From Zizania palustris (Eukaryota; Streptophyta; Magnoliopsida; Poales; Poaceae), in NCBI GenBank assembly GCA_019279435.1, contig JAAALK010000081.1:25384457-25448456 (forward strand): DNA of 64,000 nt, in the 5' to 3' direction. Every line of letters begins with the position of its first letter. Position 1 is the first letter of the stretch. This document shows positions 1-10,000 of this stretch, one piece after another. A program made the position numbers and the translations under genes. The notes under the pieces are model-generated. The model worked only from the letters and a program-made list of their open reading frames with translations. It did not search any database and had not been told where the DNA came from.

Positions 1-1563
1 ATTAAAATGGTGAAATTTGGAGTTAATTTGAGCAAGATATGAATTTTGGAAGTTTAAACTATTTTCCTGAATTTTTATTTAAACAGAAATCGAGCATCGG
101 TCCATGGTGAGTCAGGTCCACCGTGGACCCACGCACTGTGCGCTGGACCGGTCGGATCTGGACCGTTGGATCTAGATCCAACGATCACTAGTGAGGCGGG
201 GCGTTTAAGTGAATCTGGACGGCCCAGATCACCTCATACCCTTTCGCCGGAACGGGTGGCTGAGATCTAATCACTTAAGTGATTTAATCTCGGCCGTCCA
301 TCCGTGATCGCACGACGGAACGCGCGTCCGGCACGCTCGCGGCACGGGGAAGCCAGGAGGCTTCGTCCCCAGCGCCGGCCGAACGACGGCGAGCGCCCAC
401 CGGCGATGGCGATGGCCTAAGGCCCTGGGTGACTGCAAAAATGGGCAGAGGGGAGTGAGGGGAGTGCATCCGTACCGGAGGTGGCGGCGGCGGGGGTCTG
501 AGGGCGACCGGCGGCGAGGAGAGGCGACGGGGAAGCTTCGGGTTGATGGCGACGGCGAGCTCTGGCGGCGATCCGGCCCAACGGAGGTGGGGCCAGGGTA
601 GAGGAGGTGGAGGGGATCCCGGAGGTGGCTATCACGAGGGCGGCGGTGGTCCGAAGCACCGGTGAGAGGCTGCTGGAGGGGAAACAGGGGAAAACCCTAG
701 AAAGGGGGTGGCGGCCGTCGGGATCGCGATGACTAGGCTTTAGCGGTGTGGTTGGGTTGCGGCGAGGGTGGGAGGCCTTTTATAGGGCTCGCCGGCATGG
801 GTTTTTGGCAGGGTAACAGGAGGAAACCCGAAGGTTTCCATCCCGGCGTCGGTGATCTTCCAAACCACGCGAGTACTTGCTATATGGGGCAAAAACGCGT
901 GGCAATAGCCGGAATGGGATCACCGGGGCTTGGATTTGAGAATCCGAGCGGCAATTTGGCGCGGGGCCGACCGGCGGCAAAGATGGCAAGGAGGGAGCCG
1001 TCCGGATGGAAGGGGGAGATCCCCTTCCATTGTTGAAGACAGAACTGACAGGTGGCCCCCACCTGTCAGCGGCGGGCGCGAGGAGAAGAGGGGATGACAG
1101 GCGGGCCAGGGATGGCAGCGACAGATGAGAGGCGCTCGGTGGCTGACGGGTGGGACCGGCGGGGCGTGTGTGGAGGTGAGAGGGAGGGGATTGGCGCCAA
1201 CAGGCTGGCCCCACCTGTCAGCGAGAGGGGCGGGACTGGGCTGGGCCGAAAGGCTTTTGGAGGGAATTTCAGGGTTTCGGCCCAATAAGAATTTAAATGC
1301 TTTTTTTCTAATTAATTTAATTCCAGAAATTGGTTTATTGGTTTAAGGCTTGAAGTATTGTTGCTAAAATTTTGTAAAAATTCTCAAAAATATTTCTTGG
1401 CCTCTAGTTTATCCCATAAAATTTTCAAGTCCAAATTTTGAATATTTATCTCTGTTTGGCTTTAATAGGGTTCTTTTAGGGGTTTTCTTTAATACTAAAA
1501 TTCAGAAATTCATTTAATATTATTTTCCTTTATTTTATTCCCTTTTAATTTTGGGGTCGTTAC
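1..1563 (-). repeat. LTR (partial, runs off left edge), minus orientation
   Basis: The right border reads GGGGTCGTTACA, so on the minus strand the unit begins TGTAACGACCCC, a common start for long grass gypsy LTRs. A minus-strand TATA motif lies about 780 bases inside, followed by GC-rich sequence, as expected for U3 then R/U5. No coding region belongs to this stretch; the open frames at 284-1346 are GC-rich chance frames on both strands. The LTR abuts the decayed gypsy element at 1564. It differs from that element's own LTR at 4703-5257, so it is probably a separate insertion. Whether it is a solo LTR or the end of a complete element cannot be seen. Confidence 0.55.
777..784 (-). promoter_or_regulatory. 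LTR TATA box
   Basis: Plus-strand TTTTATAG gives CTATAAAA on the minus strand, in a GC-rich setting about 780 bases from the LTR start. This is a suitable place for the U3/R boundary of a long LTR. It rests on motif and position only. Confidence 0.4.
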
Positions 1564-1637
1564 ATAATGTCGAGCCCTGCATTGCAGTCTTGAGAGCTCA
1601 CGACCTTCTGGAAGTGTGGCTTCATCTTGGAGCATAC

Positions 1638-2310
1638 TCATGATTGGGCTCCGCCAATCATTGTCGGGTACGCATACTCATGGTGGTTCTTTTTTGCACT
1701 TTTTATTACAATGTCGTCTATATAGGCTTCGACATTCCTCCCTATTGGATGGTCTAAAGCTCTAGCAATTAACCTAGAGAATGTTGCCCCAATGTTTCTC
1801 AAGTCAAAAGGCATTATTACATAGCAAAAGACTCCTAATGGAGTGACAAAGACAGTCTTGGCTTCGTCTTCATGCTTCAACCATATTTGATGGTAGCCGG
1901 AGTATGCGTCGAGAAAGCTTAAGAGCTCGAACCCTGGCCGTAGAGTCAACCAATTGATCAATGTGAGGCATGGGGTAAGGGTCACGGGGGCATGTTTTAT
2001 TTAAGGAAGTGAAATCAATACACATGCGCTACTTATCGGAGTTCTTGTTCTTGATGAAGACAGGGTTTGAAAACCACTATGTATGGCCTATTTCTCTATT
2101 GACTCCTACCCGAAGGAGCTTTTCTACCTCCATCTTAGTGAGGTCGGCCTTTTCTGCGGACAACTTCTGCAACCCTTGGTGCATAGGTCTGGCCTTCGGG
2201 TTCACGAGCAAGGAGTGCACAATGATGCTCCGGTCCACCCTTGGGGTGTCTTCGTCTGACCACGCGAAGACATCCAGATTGTCTCTAACCACTTCCTCCA
2301 GTGAAGCCAT
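1638..2310 (-). pseudogene. Gypsy reverse transcriptase fragment
   Basis: Two minus-strand pieces are recognisable. 2310-2077 encodes the region upstream of the RT palm (DVFAW, then a segment ending in a conserved VNREI-like stretch). 1985-1638 encodes the palm core with the motifs LDAYSGYHQI, KTVFVTPLG and the active site AYIDDIV (the YxDD motif). A frame break and about 90 bases separate them. The function would be copying element RNA into cDNA in cytoplasmic particles. The reading frame stops soon after the active site, so the thumb and RNase H are lost. Family assignment is strong; the copy is non-functional. Confidence 0.8.
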
Positions 2311-2724
2311 GACTTCTGAAGCCAGTCCCTCGCCGAACTATACGGGGTACTCCTTGTCCCCTTTTGAGATGATATTCGTGATGACTTATCTTTCGGTGTT
2401 AGGATTGAGGGTCGATCCCCTTACGGGGTCTGGGGTCGATTGTACACATTTTGGGTGCTCTTGCACGATGTCGACTTGCTGGGCCTCTAGTGGGGCGGTG
2501 TGGCCATACTTCACCCTTCGCGTGGTGGCTTGATCGCCTAGGATGGTGAGCACCCCCTTGAGTCGGCATTTTTAAGCACAGATAGTTATGGTGTGTTATG
2601 GCTCTGAACTGGTTCAACATGCCCCTCCCGAAGATGGTGTTGTAGGCGTACGGGGCATCGACGATGTCGAAGATGACCTCCTCAGACCTTGCAAGGTATC
2701 CCTCCCCAAAAGTGACTTCGAGGC

Positions 2725-3156
2725 CTATCTGGCTAAGTGCGTCGAGGGGGGACCGATGAAGCCTTGTAGGGGGAGAGCCACCGGGAGTAGGTGCTTCCGT
2801 GATATGTAGAGTTGGTCGAAGGTGTGGACGAAGATTATGTCGGTGGATCTCCCTCCATCGACCAGCACCCGACGGACTTCGGTGCCGTTAATGTTAGCAA
2901 AGATGACGATGGGGTCGGCATGGGGGAACTTGATGCCGATTGCATCATCCGACGTGAAGGATATGGGCACATGTGACCACTCGGGCATAGGAATCATGGA
3001 TGTCGAGGTCCCAATGTGCCCCACCTCACGAACATATTCCTTTCGTTGCCGCTTGGACATGTTGCCCATGGCACCACCTCTGGTGATGGGCAACACAATG
3101 TGCTTCTTGCGGTCCAGGCCGTCTTCATCTTTTGACGGTAGCAACATGCTCGACAC
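2725..3156 (-). pseudogene. Gypsy retropepsin (protease) fragment
   Basis: A 143-codon minus-strand frame contains a pattern typical of plant Ty3/gypsy aspartic proteases: an ADPIVIFANINGTEV strand, then RRVLVDGGRSTDII, where the active site Asp-(Ser/Thr/Gly)-Gly reads D-G-G, and a hydrophobic flap followed by LPLQGFIG. It lies between gag (higher coordinates) and RT (lower coordinates), in the expected order. D-G-G in place of D-S-G or D-T-G may be an inactivating change. The 2399-2620 stretch between protease and RT is frame-shifted polyprotein. Confidence 0.7.
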
Positions 3157-3183
3157 CGAAGGGTGCCTAGGAGCTTCATGCCC

Positions 3184-4236
3184 TTAGATCCTTCTGATAG
3201 CTTGTACCGACTCGGGGCAGATGACCAGAGGTGCCCTGTCGATGGTGCCTTGGTTGGTGCTTCGCTCGAGGTACTCGCTCCATAGAACCAAGATGGATTT
3301 ATATGAATCGGTGTTGTGGCTCCGATTCTCTCCATGAAAATTACAAAAAAGTTTGTCTTGGCCCAGAGGTCCTTGCCGTGGGCCTCGACCCGTGGGTCTG
3401 ACCTCTACCTTGGTTTTGCTCGTACTTCTGTTGCTTTGGGGTAGGGAGGCGATATTAAGCACCTCCGACCGATAATGCTTTCGCCCCCGCTAGGATTCGT
3501 GTGGTCGATGCTCCGACGGCGTGGCTTGTGGAGGGCTTGGGACCCTTACTTCAGGGATTTTTACCTCCGGTGCCCGTGTCGGAGGCATTGCGGCATTCCT
3601 TCGCAGTTGTCCTTCCTCCGACCAGGCATACTCCTTGAAGTACGTCATTAACTGGGCCACCGAGGAAATGGGTTTTCAGTGGATCTTGTCGTGGAGGCCT
3701 GGGTTGGTGACACCTTCGTGTGTGGCGTCGATGAAGGAGGAAGTGGACAACCCTTTAATTTGGGATTTCGTGTGGGTGAAGCACTGAAAGTATTGGTGTA
3801 GCGTTCCCTCGAGCTATTGCTAGACTTGGAAGATGCTTCCCATGGACATGGGGGCCACGAAGTTTCCCTGTAAGTTATTTATAAACTTCTTCAATTGTTG
3901 ACATGATTTCATGGACCCCGGCTTCAGGAACCAAAACCACCGAAGGGCTATCCCTTCAAGCGTGAGGGGAAACACTTGGCCATCATGTCGCATACCCCTC
4001 CGTTGGCTTTTATCCCTAGGGCATAAGAGTGAGAGAACTCTCCGGGGTTCGTATCTTCGGAGTACTTGGGAAGCTTGGCCGCTCAGAATGTGGGATCAAA
4101 ACGCACCCTTTGCAGGTCGGGGTGCAACGGAGAATCTTCGTCGAAGGAAGCATTCTGATTGTCTCTTTAGGATTCCTGGTCTTCAAGTTCGCTTATCGCG
4201 ATGACTTCAAGGAGGTGATAAGGGCCTGCTAGGCCC
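3184..4236 (-). pseudogene. Gypsy gag remnant
   Basis: Translating the minus strand gives a retrotransposon gag pattern with several stops. A capsid-like core lies around 4100-3900 (features such as FSHSYALGIKANG and a following ALRWF), a linker follows with repeated stops near 3830, 3700 and 3510, and a C-terminal segment with a CNFH motif (3360-3300) resembles the degenerate zinc knuckle of this group. Gag would form the virus-like particle. The plus-strand frames in this interval (3521-3787, 3911-4232) are shadows. Confidence 0.6.
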
Positions 4237-4678
4237 ATCTTTTGTGTGGGGCAAATCTACGGCTGCCTGCCGCCACCTCAACAACTCCGCCTTGAGCTAA
4301 GCTATCTTAGCGTCCATGGCATCGTGCGGGCTCCCGCTTCCTCTAGAATGAGTTTCTAGGTCTTGCGACCGAATGAACTTGCGAGGACCAACGACCCCTT
4401 GTAGCACGGGGCTTGATGGCCTATTGATGGGTCGGTGGACCATGAGGGGTCGCCGGCTTCGGGTAGAGTGCTTGGTGATACAAAGGTAGCGGCTTTGGCT
4501 AAAGCCACGAGGTTTGACTAGGGATGACTACAGAGGGCTCCATAGCTCTTGTGGTTGTGTATAGGGGTTCCTGTCGGGAGGTCCAAGCGGACCTCCGAAT
4601 ATGAATAATGCTCTTGCTTCTCTTTGGAGGCATGGCTTCAGAAAGTAGGGTGGTAAAGACGTTAGTTTTTGTACTAAA

Positions 4679-4697
4679 GTTCCCACGGACGACGCCA
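4679..4697 (-). other. Gypsy primer-binding site
   Basis: On the minus strand the sequence five bases inside the LTR reads TGGCGTCGTCCGTGGGAAC. This resembles the TGGCGCCGTCTGTGGGAA-type site of many grass gypsy elements, with a few changes. It fixes the inner LTR border near 4703. Confidence 0.6.
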
Positions 4698-4702
4698 ACT
4701 AT

Positions 4703-5257
4703 TGGCGTAAAATATTACGCTAACAGGTTTGAATAACCTCGAAGGGCTAACTAAAGAAAGAGGTTAACTACGGACTAGGCCAAGCCTCCGAATAGGATAA
4801 TAACCTTAAACCAATTCGAAGTGTGCTCTATTACGTGAATCAATGTTCGTATTATAGTATAAGGGAGGGGTATTTATAGGTAGAGATCTAACAGGGAAAT
4901 ACTACCCTACCCTCTAGTTACAACCGTCATAATGGACTCTATTCATGAGACTCTATAGGGGTAGAATGGTAAGAACACGTGTGAACACTCTATTAAAGCA
5001 AACGTCTTGTCCTGTTTTACTGTGCCCCTTCAGAGCAAGGGTAACCGGAGGGCAGCGAGGTGGCGGGGGCCTCTAGGGCAGCTTCAGAGGCTCTAGTCCC
5101 TCCTATGCAGTCATCAGGGCTAGTGCCATGGGCTTCGGGCCTCCTACTTCGGAGTACCGTAGGGACGTTAGAATGCTTCACACTTTATATGCTCCAAAAC
5201 TGTTCTTCGGAGCCATCTGCCTAATAGGCGGATTGATAGAACTATTTCCTCCTAACA
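4703..5257 (-). repeat. 5' LTR of the gypsy element
   Basis: The 555-bp unit runs from minus-strand TGTTAGGAGG (5257) to TTTTACGCCA (4703), so it has TG/CA ends and the primer-binding site just inside. A minus-strand TATA box (CCTATAAATA, plus 4871-4880) sits in the middle. No second copy of this LTR is present in the window, so no age can be estimated. Confidence 0.65.
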
Positions 5258-5450
5258 GTCTGCATAATTGTTATTCACTAGGATTTGTTGCATAATAAAA
5301 TTATTAGACATGTTTTTAATAATGACTTGTTGGGCATTTCTAAATCTCATTGTTTAGTACTTTAGTTTACGAATGAAATATGTTATTCTATCATGTATAA
5401 ACTTCAAAGAACATTTGTAGAAATTTTGATGTTACATTAAATGAGCTAAG
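5258..5450. other. AT-rich spacer, no gene seen
   Basis: This short AT-rich stretch joins the gypsy LTR to the Copia copy 1 target site. Before the Copia insertion it was continuous with the sequence now starting at 16363. Nothing else is recognisable in it. Confidence 0.6.
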
Positions 5451-5455
5451 TTATA
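5451..5455. repeat. Target site duplication, Copia copy 1 (left)
   Basis: TTATA lies directly before the LTR start TGAGAAACC and matches TTATA at 16358-16362 after the 3' LTR. This proves that the two LTRs belong to one insertion. Confidence 0.95.
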
Positions 5456-7479
5456 TGAGAAACCAAGGGTTGGTTTCAGTGTTTTGTGATGAGTGATTGA
5501 CAGGCTTTTTACCCTCTGTTCGAAGGGTACCTCCAAAGGGGGTTCGGAGGTTGGACCTCCGAAGGTTGTTCGGAGGTGGTTTCACCGAAGGGTGTTCGGT
5601 GTTTGCTTGCTGCAGCTGTTGCAGCGGAGTGTGCTCGTCGGAGGGGTCCGACAGTACACGATGACTGGGTTCGTACCGAAGGCTTCGGTACTTTGGGCGG
5701 TACACCGGAGCGTGTGCCGGAGGTTGCTAACCCGGAGAGGTCTCCAGAGTACTGGATACACTTGTCTGTTTGTCTGTGGTGCGCAGGGACTTCGGAGGCG
5801 ACGGACAAGGTTCGCAGCAGGTGAACCTGGGTCAAGCGGGAGGTTTGATGCCAGGGGAGCAGGGGAGCTCCGTCACGGTGGCTACGAAGGTGGTCCGAGT
5901 CGGTCCTCGGGTCGAGGCGTGCCAGGTGAAGGCAGAGAGTGCGGAGTGTGGCTCCGGCTGAAGGTACTCCGAGACAAAGTCCTCAGAGTTGAGGCACTTC
6001 GAAGCTACTCCGGATGGAGTGACTTCGGAGTTGGATGGAACAAGTCCTCTGCGGAGGCAAGGAATTCGAAGTGTGCTCCGGAGGGAGACATTCGAAGGTA
6101 CCGACGAAGGTCTCAGAAGTCGAGGCGCATCGAAGGCATGGTCTGGGTGAGGCTCGTCGAGGAGGTGTGCTCGGGGAGAGGCACTGCGACGAAGGGCTCA
6201 TGGAATGCTTCATGCGGAGGCCTTGGACGAAGGAGGGACTTCGAAGGGTGGTACTCCGAAGGTGGGGCTTCGGAGTGAGGAAGGCTTCGGAGCAAGGCTT
6301 GCTCCGGAGCAAGGTTGACTTGTGGTGCTTCGGCCTGCATGGCTTCGGTACACGGACTGACGGAGTTCGAGCTGGGAGTAGCTACGAAGTCGTGGTGGTC
6401 CACTCCGGAGGTGTTGGTGCGAAGGCCCAAGGGCTTTGACGGCTTCGGCTCAAAACCGTCACTGTATCGGAGACTGACTTCGGTGGAGCGAAGGCCATCT
6501 GGCTTCAGGCTTCTCACCGAAGCTACCGCACCCTCGCGTGCGAAGGGAGGATTCCAGAAGGTCAAAGACTGCAAAGGCTGACACTGTCTGTTCTGTAAAA
6601 AGCTGACACTGTCCCCTCTGCAAAACTGACAGAGAAGCCTCCAGAATAAAGGTGGACTACCTTTTGTACCCCTTAGTTCTGTAGAGTCAAAATCAATGTA
6701 AACCCTAGGGGTAGTGTAGTCATTTCCTTTGGATGAACTGTGGGCTATAAATATGGGGGCTCGGTAGGTAACATTTAACACTTTGAGCATTTACTGTTGA
6801 GCTCCTGTAGCCACACACTTCGATTGTAATACATCCAGAGAGTTCATTTTCTGTGTTCCTTGTTCAAGCGGCGAAGCCCTGCTTCTTTGTGCTTTTGCTT
6901 GAGCTCGCATTGCATACCTCGCCTGTAGTAGTGCACCGAAGCCTGTTGAGGCGAAGGTTGTTTTTCGTGCGAAGTGTGTTTTGTCAGTGTGCGTTCGCTC
7001 TGTGTAACAGGAGGCGAGACCTCGCTGCTTACTAGCGTAGCCCTGACCGAGGCCCGTTTTGCTTCTTGTGTCGAAGCCTTAGCGTAGTCCATTTGCGTGT
7101 GCGTGTAGACCTTCGTGTACGAAGCGCAGCACCAGTTGCTGCTGCCAAGTTCCTGGTCGAAGTCCTCAGAGGGCTGTCCACTCTTGCGAAGGGTGAAGTG
7201 CGAAGCCTGCTCAAAGCACTCTGTGTGCGGAGCCTGCACTGACTTAGCAGAGTAGATTTTCGAGGGTTGTAAGTGGAGCGAAGTCTTCTTGGCTTCGAAC
7301 TTTTGCTCCTCCGAAGCCTGTGTTCGAAGGTGTCGAAGTACCTCCGAACCAGACCTTCGAAGGTAGTGTTCGAAGCCTGTTCCGCAGAAGACAGAACTAA
7401 AACCGAAGGCTAGTTTTTAGCCCGAAATTTTAAAAGCTCCCATTCACCCCCCCCTCTGGTCGCCGTTTCCGGTCCAACA
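5456..7479 (+). repeat. 5' LTR of Copia copy 1
   Basis: The LTR starts TGAGAAACC and ends GGTCCAACA. It is packed with short palindromic boxes such as TTCGAA, CTCCGGAG and CCGAAG/CTTCGG, especially in the U3 part (5510-6560). It carries a TATA box at 6746 and ends in a C-rich tract just before the end. Long open frames in it on both strands (for example 5493-6278 and 6113-6790) follow from the GC-rich repeats and recur in all four LTRs; they are not genes. Confidence 0.95.
6746..6753 (+). promoter_or_regulatory. LTR TATA box, copy 1 5' LTR
   Basis: TATAAATA follows GTGGGC and is kept in all four LTRs of the family (also 15620, 50437 and 59342). It marks the likely U3/R border, with transcription starting about 30 bases downstream. 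Confidence 0.7.
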
Positions 7480-7481
7480 AT

Positions 7482-7493
7482 TGGTATCAGAGC
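7482..7493 (+). other. Primer-binding site (initiator Met tRNA type)
   Basis: TGGTATCAGAGC lies two bases after the 5' LTR. This is the standard plant Copia primer-binding site complementary to the 3' end of initiator methionine tRNA. A conserved hairpin follows at once at 7495-7521. Confidence 0.95.
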
Positions 7494-7494
7494 G

Positions 7495-7521
7495 GGTTAA
7501 GATCACCAGTTGACCTTAACC
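7495..7521 (+). other. Hairpin directly 3' of the primer-binding site
   Basis: GGTTAAG pairs with CTTAACC, with an inner TCA/TGA extension across one A-C mismatch and a CCAGT loop. The same 27 bases occur at 51183-51209 in copy 2. The position, between primer site and gag start, is where retroelements often keep packaging or dimer signals; that role is inferred. Confidence 0.6.
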
Positions 7522-7542
7522 GTTTTGTGATCTATTGGCGAC

Positions 7543-10000
7543 ATGGATAGAGGCAGTAAAATTCCTCTGTTCGATGGGACTGACTTTGCATACTGGAAGG
7601 TGCGCATGGAGGCTTACTTGTTAAGCCAAGGAAATGCAATTTGGGAGATTGTGGATTCACAATACTCCATCCCTGAGACTCGCACCTCTCAAACTGAGAA
7701 GGATCAGTATAATGCCAATTCCAAGGCAAGAAACATACTGTTCATCGGTTTGAATAGAAGTGAGTTCGATAGGGTGCAGCACCTTAGGACTGCTAGGGAG
7801 ATTTGGACAACGCTCACTATTTTCATGAGGGCTCTACTCAGATTAAGGCCAGGCGCCAAAGCACCTACAATCAACAGTATCAGCTGTTTGTGCAGGCACC
7901 TGGTGAATCTATAGATGCCATGTTTTCACGTTTTGATGCGATAGTGAGTAACTTGCGGTCCAACGGGACGCTTGCTTACAGTGATCATGATAGGGCTATC
8001 AAGCTTCTCTATGCTCTTGACCGTAGCATATGGGAAGTAAAGATATCCAGCATTGAGGAGTCCACAGGCTATGACACCTTGACCTGTGATGAACTCTTTA
8101 GCAAGCTGAAGTCCACAGAGATTGCCAAGGCATCTCTTGCAGTGCACAGAAGCTCTTGCCACAGCCATTGGCATTGGTTTTCTAGCACTAGCCGTGGCAC
8201 CACTGCAGAACCAAGCACATCTGGTACTTGTGTTTTTGCAGATGGTTTTGCTTTGTCCTCCCTGGTCTCGTCACAAAGGAGCAGGTGGACACTCTAGCTG
8301 ATGATGAGCTTGCTCTCATTGCCCGGAGGTTCACCCGTTTTCATCATGAGAGACGGGATCAGAGGAGAAGTGGTTTTGGTGGTTGTTTTGAATGCGGTGA
8401 CACTTCTCACATCAAGGCTAATTGCCCTAAGCTCAAAAAGAGAGATGAGAGTGAGCGCCCCAAATACCACAAAAGGAGAGGAAGCCTTTTGTGAAGGGCA
8501 AGCGCGGCAAGATGGCTAACAAAGTAGCCAAGGCCGCTTCCAGAGCCTTTGTTGCTGCTCTCAGCGACATCGACACATCCTCAACTGAGGAGTCGAGCTC
8601 TGAGGAGGAGGAGTCCCCAAGGAAGGAGGACAAGAAGGACAAGAAGGGACGTGACTTCACCGGCCTCTGCTTCATGGCCGACAGCGATCACAGCGGCGAT
8701 GAGCTTGACTCATCTGAGGTAAACCTATCATCTGACCAGCTACTAATTAAATTAGATGAGCTGAACGAAGTAGTACTTGGTCAGGATAGATTACTTGTGC
8801 AAGCCGCTAGAGAAAGAAAAGACCTTAGACTTAGGCTAGAATCTGTTTCTACTGAATATGCCATGCTGAAGTCTAAGTTTAATGATGCTGAATGTGAGTC
8901 CTATTCTGTTGTCATGAGTGAGCTTGCTCAGTTGCGTTCTGTTCATGCTCAAACTCTTTCTGAGCTTGAGACTGCACAGAAGCAGCTTTTGGAGGTGGAT
9001 TCTAGACCTCATGATGTTATTGATTGCATGAACTGCTCTTTATTACGCGAAAGCATTAATTTACGTGATAAGCATGTTCATGATTTAGAGGCTAGATTGG
9101 AGAGGGCCGGTAGTTCTAAGGATGTGCAGCCTGTGTGTGACACATGCATTACCCTTAAGGACCAGCTAGGCACTGTTAGAGAGCAAGCTGAAATCCTCAT
9201 GTCTGAAAATGAATACCTTCTTTCTGTGGTTAATAAATGCACTGAGGGAAAGGGTAGGATGGATTTGCTCTTGGCCAAAACCAAGTTGTGTGCTGACAGA
9301 GCCGGGGTAGCTCTAGGTTTGGGTTTGAGAGGATACCTTCAGACAGTAAGTCCAAAACTATTTTTACCTCTCCCACCACCCTAGAGAAAGAGAGAGCTCT
9401 GTTGGACACCCCATCAGCCAAAAAGCCTACCCATCCACCAAAGAAAACCACTCCTCCTGCCAAGAAAAATCCTCCCAAGGAAAACCACTCAGAAGAAACC
9501 CAAGGAGCCTGTGAGAGTTGCTCCTGTGACCATGAGAGTGCCCCCAGGAGAGTGTTTCATTGTTCCTATTGTCAGCGGGCGGGTCATTTGGTTGGGTTCT
9601 GTTTTCGTCGCATCAAGGATGAGCGATGCGCACAGGCGATGAGCTACCAGGACATGCATTACCCATCTTTAGGTATGCATGAGTCTGAGATGTACTATCG
9701 TCCTGCTTTTGAGGCTCCTCGTGCTTCTCGGAGAGGTTTTGCTCCTCGAGGTCTTCACTATGTTCCATATGGTGGTAGACCTCGGGCTAGCAGATTTGTA
9801 CCTCATCAGAGTAGGAGACCTCGACATGTTGTTCGTTCACAGCATGTAGGTAGACCTCGCACTTTGCATCATTCTGATACTATGTGCGTAGACAGTCTGC
9901 TTTTACTGTGCCTACTACTCGTGTCACTCAGTGTTGGATGCCTCGTCATTATTTCACTCACCCCAGCACTGAGCGATCGAGACATTCTTATCATGTGTAG
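7543..10000 (+). pseudogene. Copia gag, copy 1 (frameshifted)
   Basis: Gag begins at the ATG of 7543 (MDRGSKIPLFDG) and would end at the UAG of 9998-10000, parallel to the 820-residue gag of copy 2. Features in order: N-terminal capsid-like part (YWKVRMEAYLLSQ; 7543-8150), first zinc knuckle CFECGDTSHIKANC (8388-8430), a Lys/Ser/Glu-rich acidic stretch (8490-8690), a long coiled coil with two CxxC pairs (8700-9300), a Pro/Lys-rich linker, and a second knuckle CSYCQRAGHLVGFC (9560-9603). Against copy 2 there are single-base deletions near 7824, 8157, 8272, 8470, 9327 and 9530, so the frame changes repeatedly. The role would be particle assembly and RNA binding. Confidence 0.85.

Larger units (their letters stand above)
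1564..5257 (-). mobile_element. Truncated Ty3/gypsy retrotransposon
   Basis: Read on the minus strand from 5257 the order is 5' LTR (5257-4703), primer-binding site, gag, retropepsin, reverse transcriptase, and then an abrupt end at 1564 against an unrelated LTR. RNase H, integrase and the 3' LTR are absent. Order and primer-binding site type fit plant Ty3/gypsy elements; the lineage (possibly Tat-like) is inference. All coding parts carry stops and frame changes, so the copy is dead. The 3' part was lost by deletion or displaced by the insertion that brought the LTR at 1-1563. Confidence 0.8.

Noticed and set aside
284..1346. GC-rich overlapping frames at the left edge
   Set aside because: They lie inside an LTR; proline/arginine-rich chance translations.
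1638..2533. 174-codon plus-strand frame at 2009-2533
   Set aside because: It is the reverse strand of the gypsy RT; the minus-strand reading has clear RT motifs.
5493..6790. Long open frames on both strands in the Copia LTRs (up to 261 codons), recurring in all four LTRs
   Set aside because: They arise from GC-rich palindromic repeats lacking stops, have no domain character, and differ between LTRs by frame-changing indels. They are not genes.
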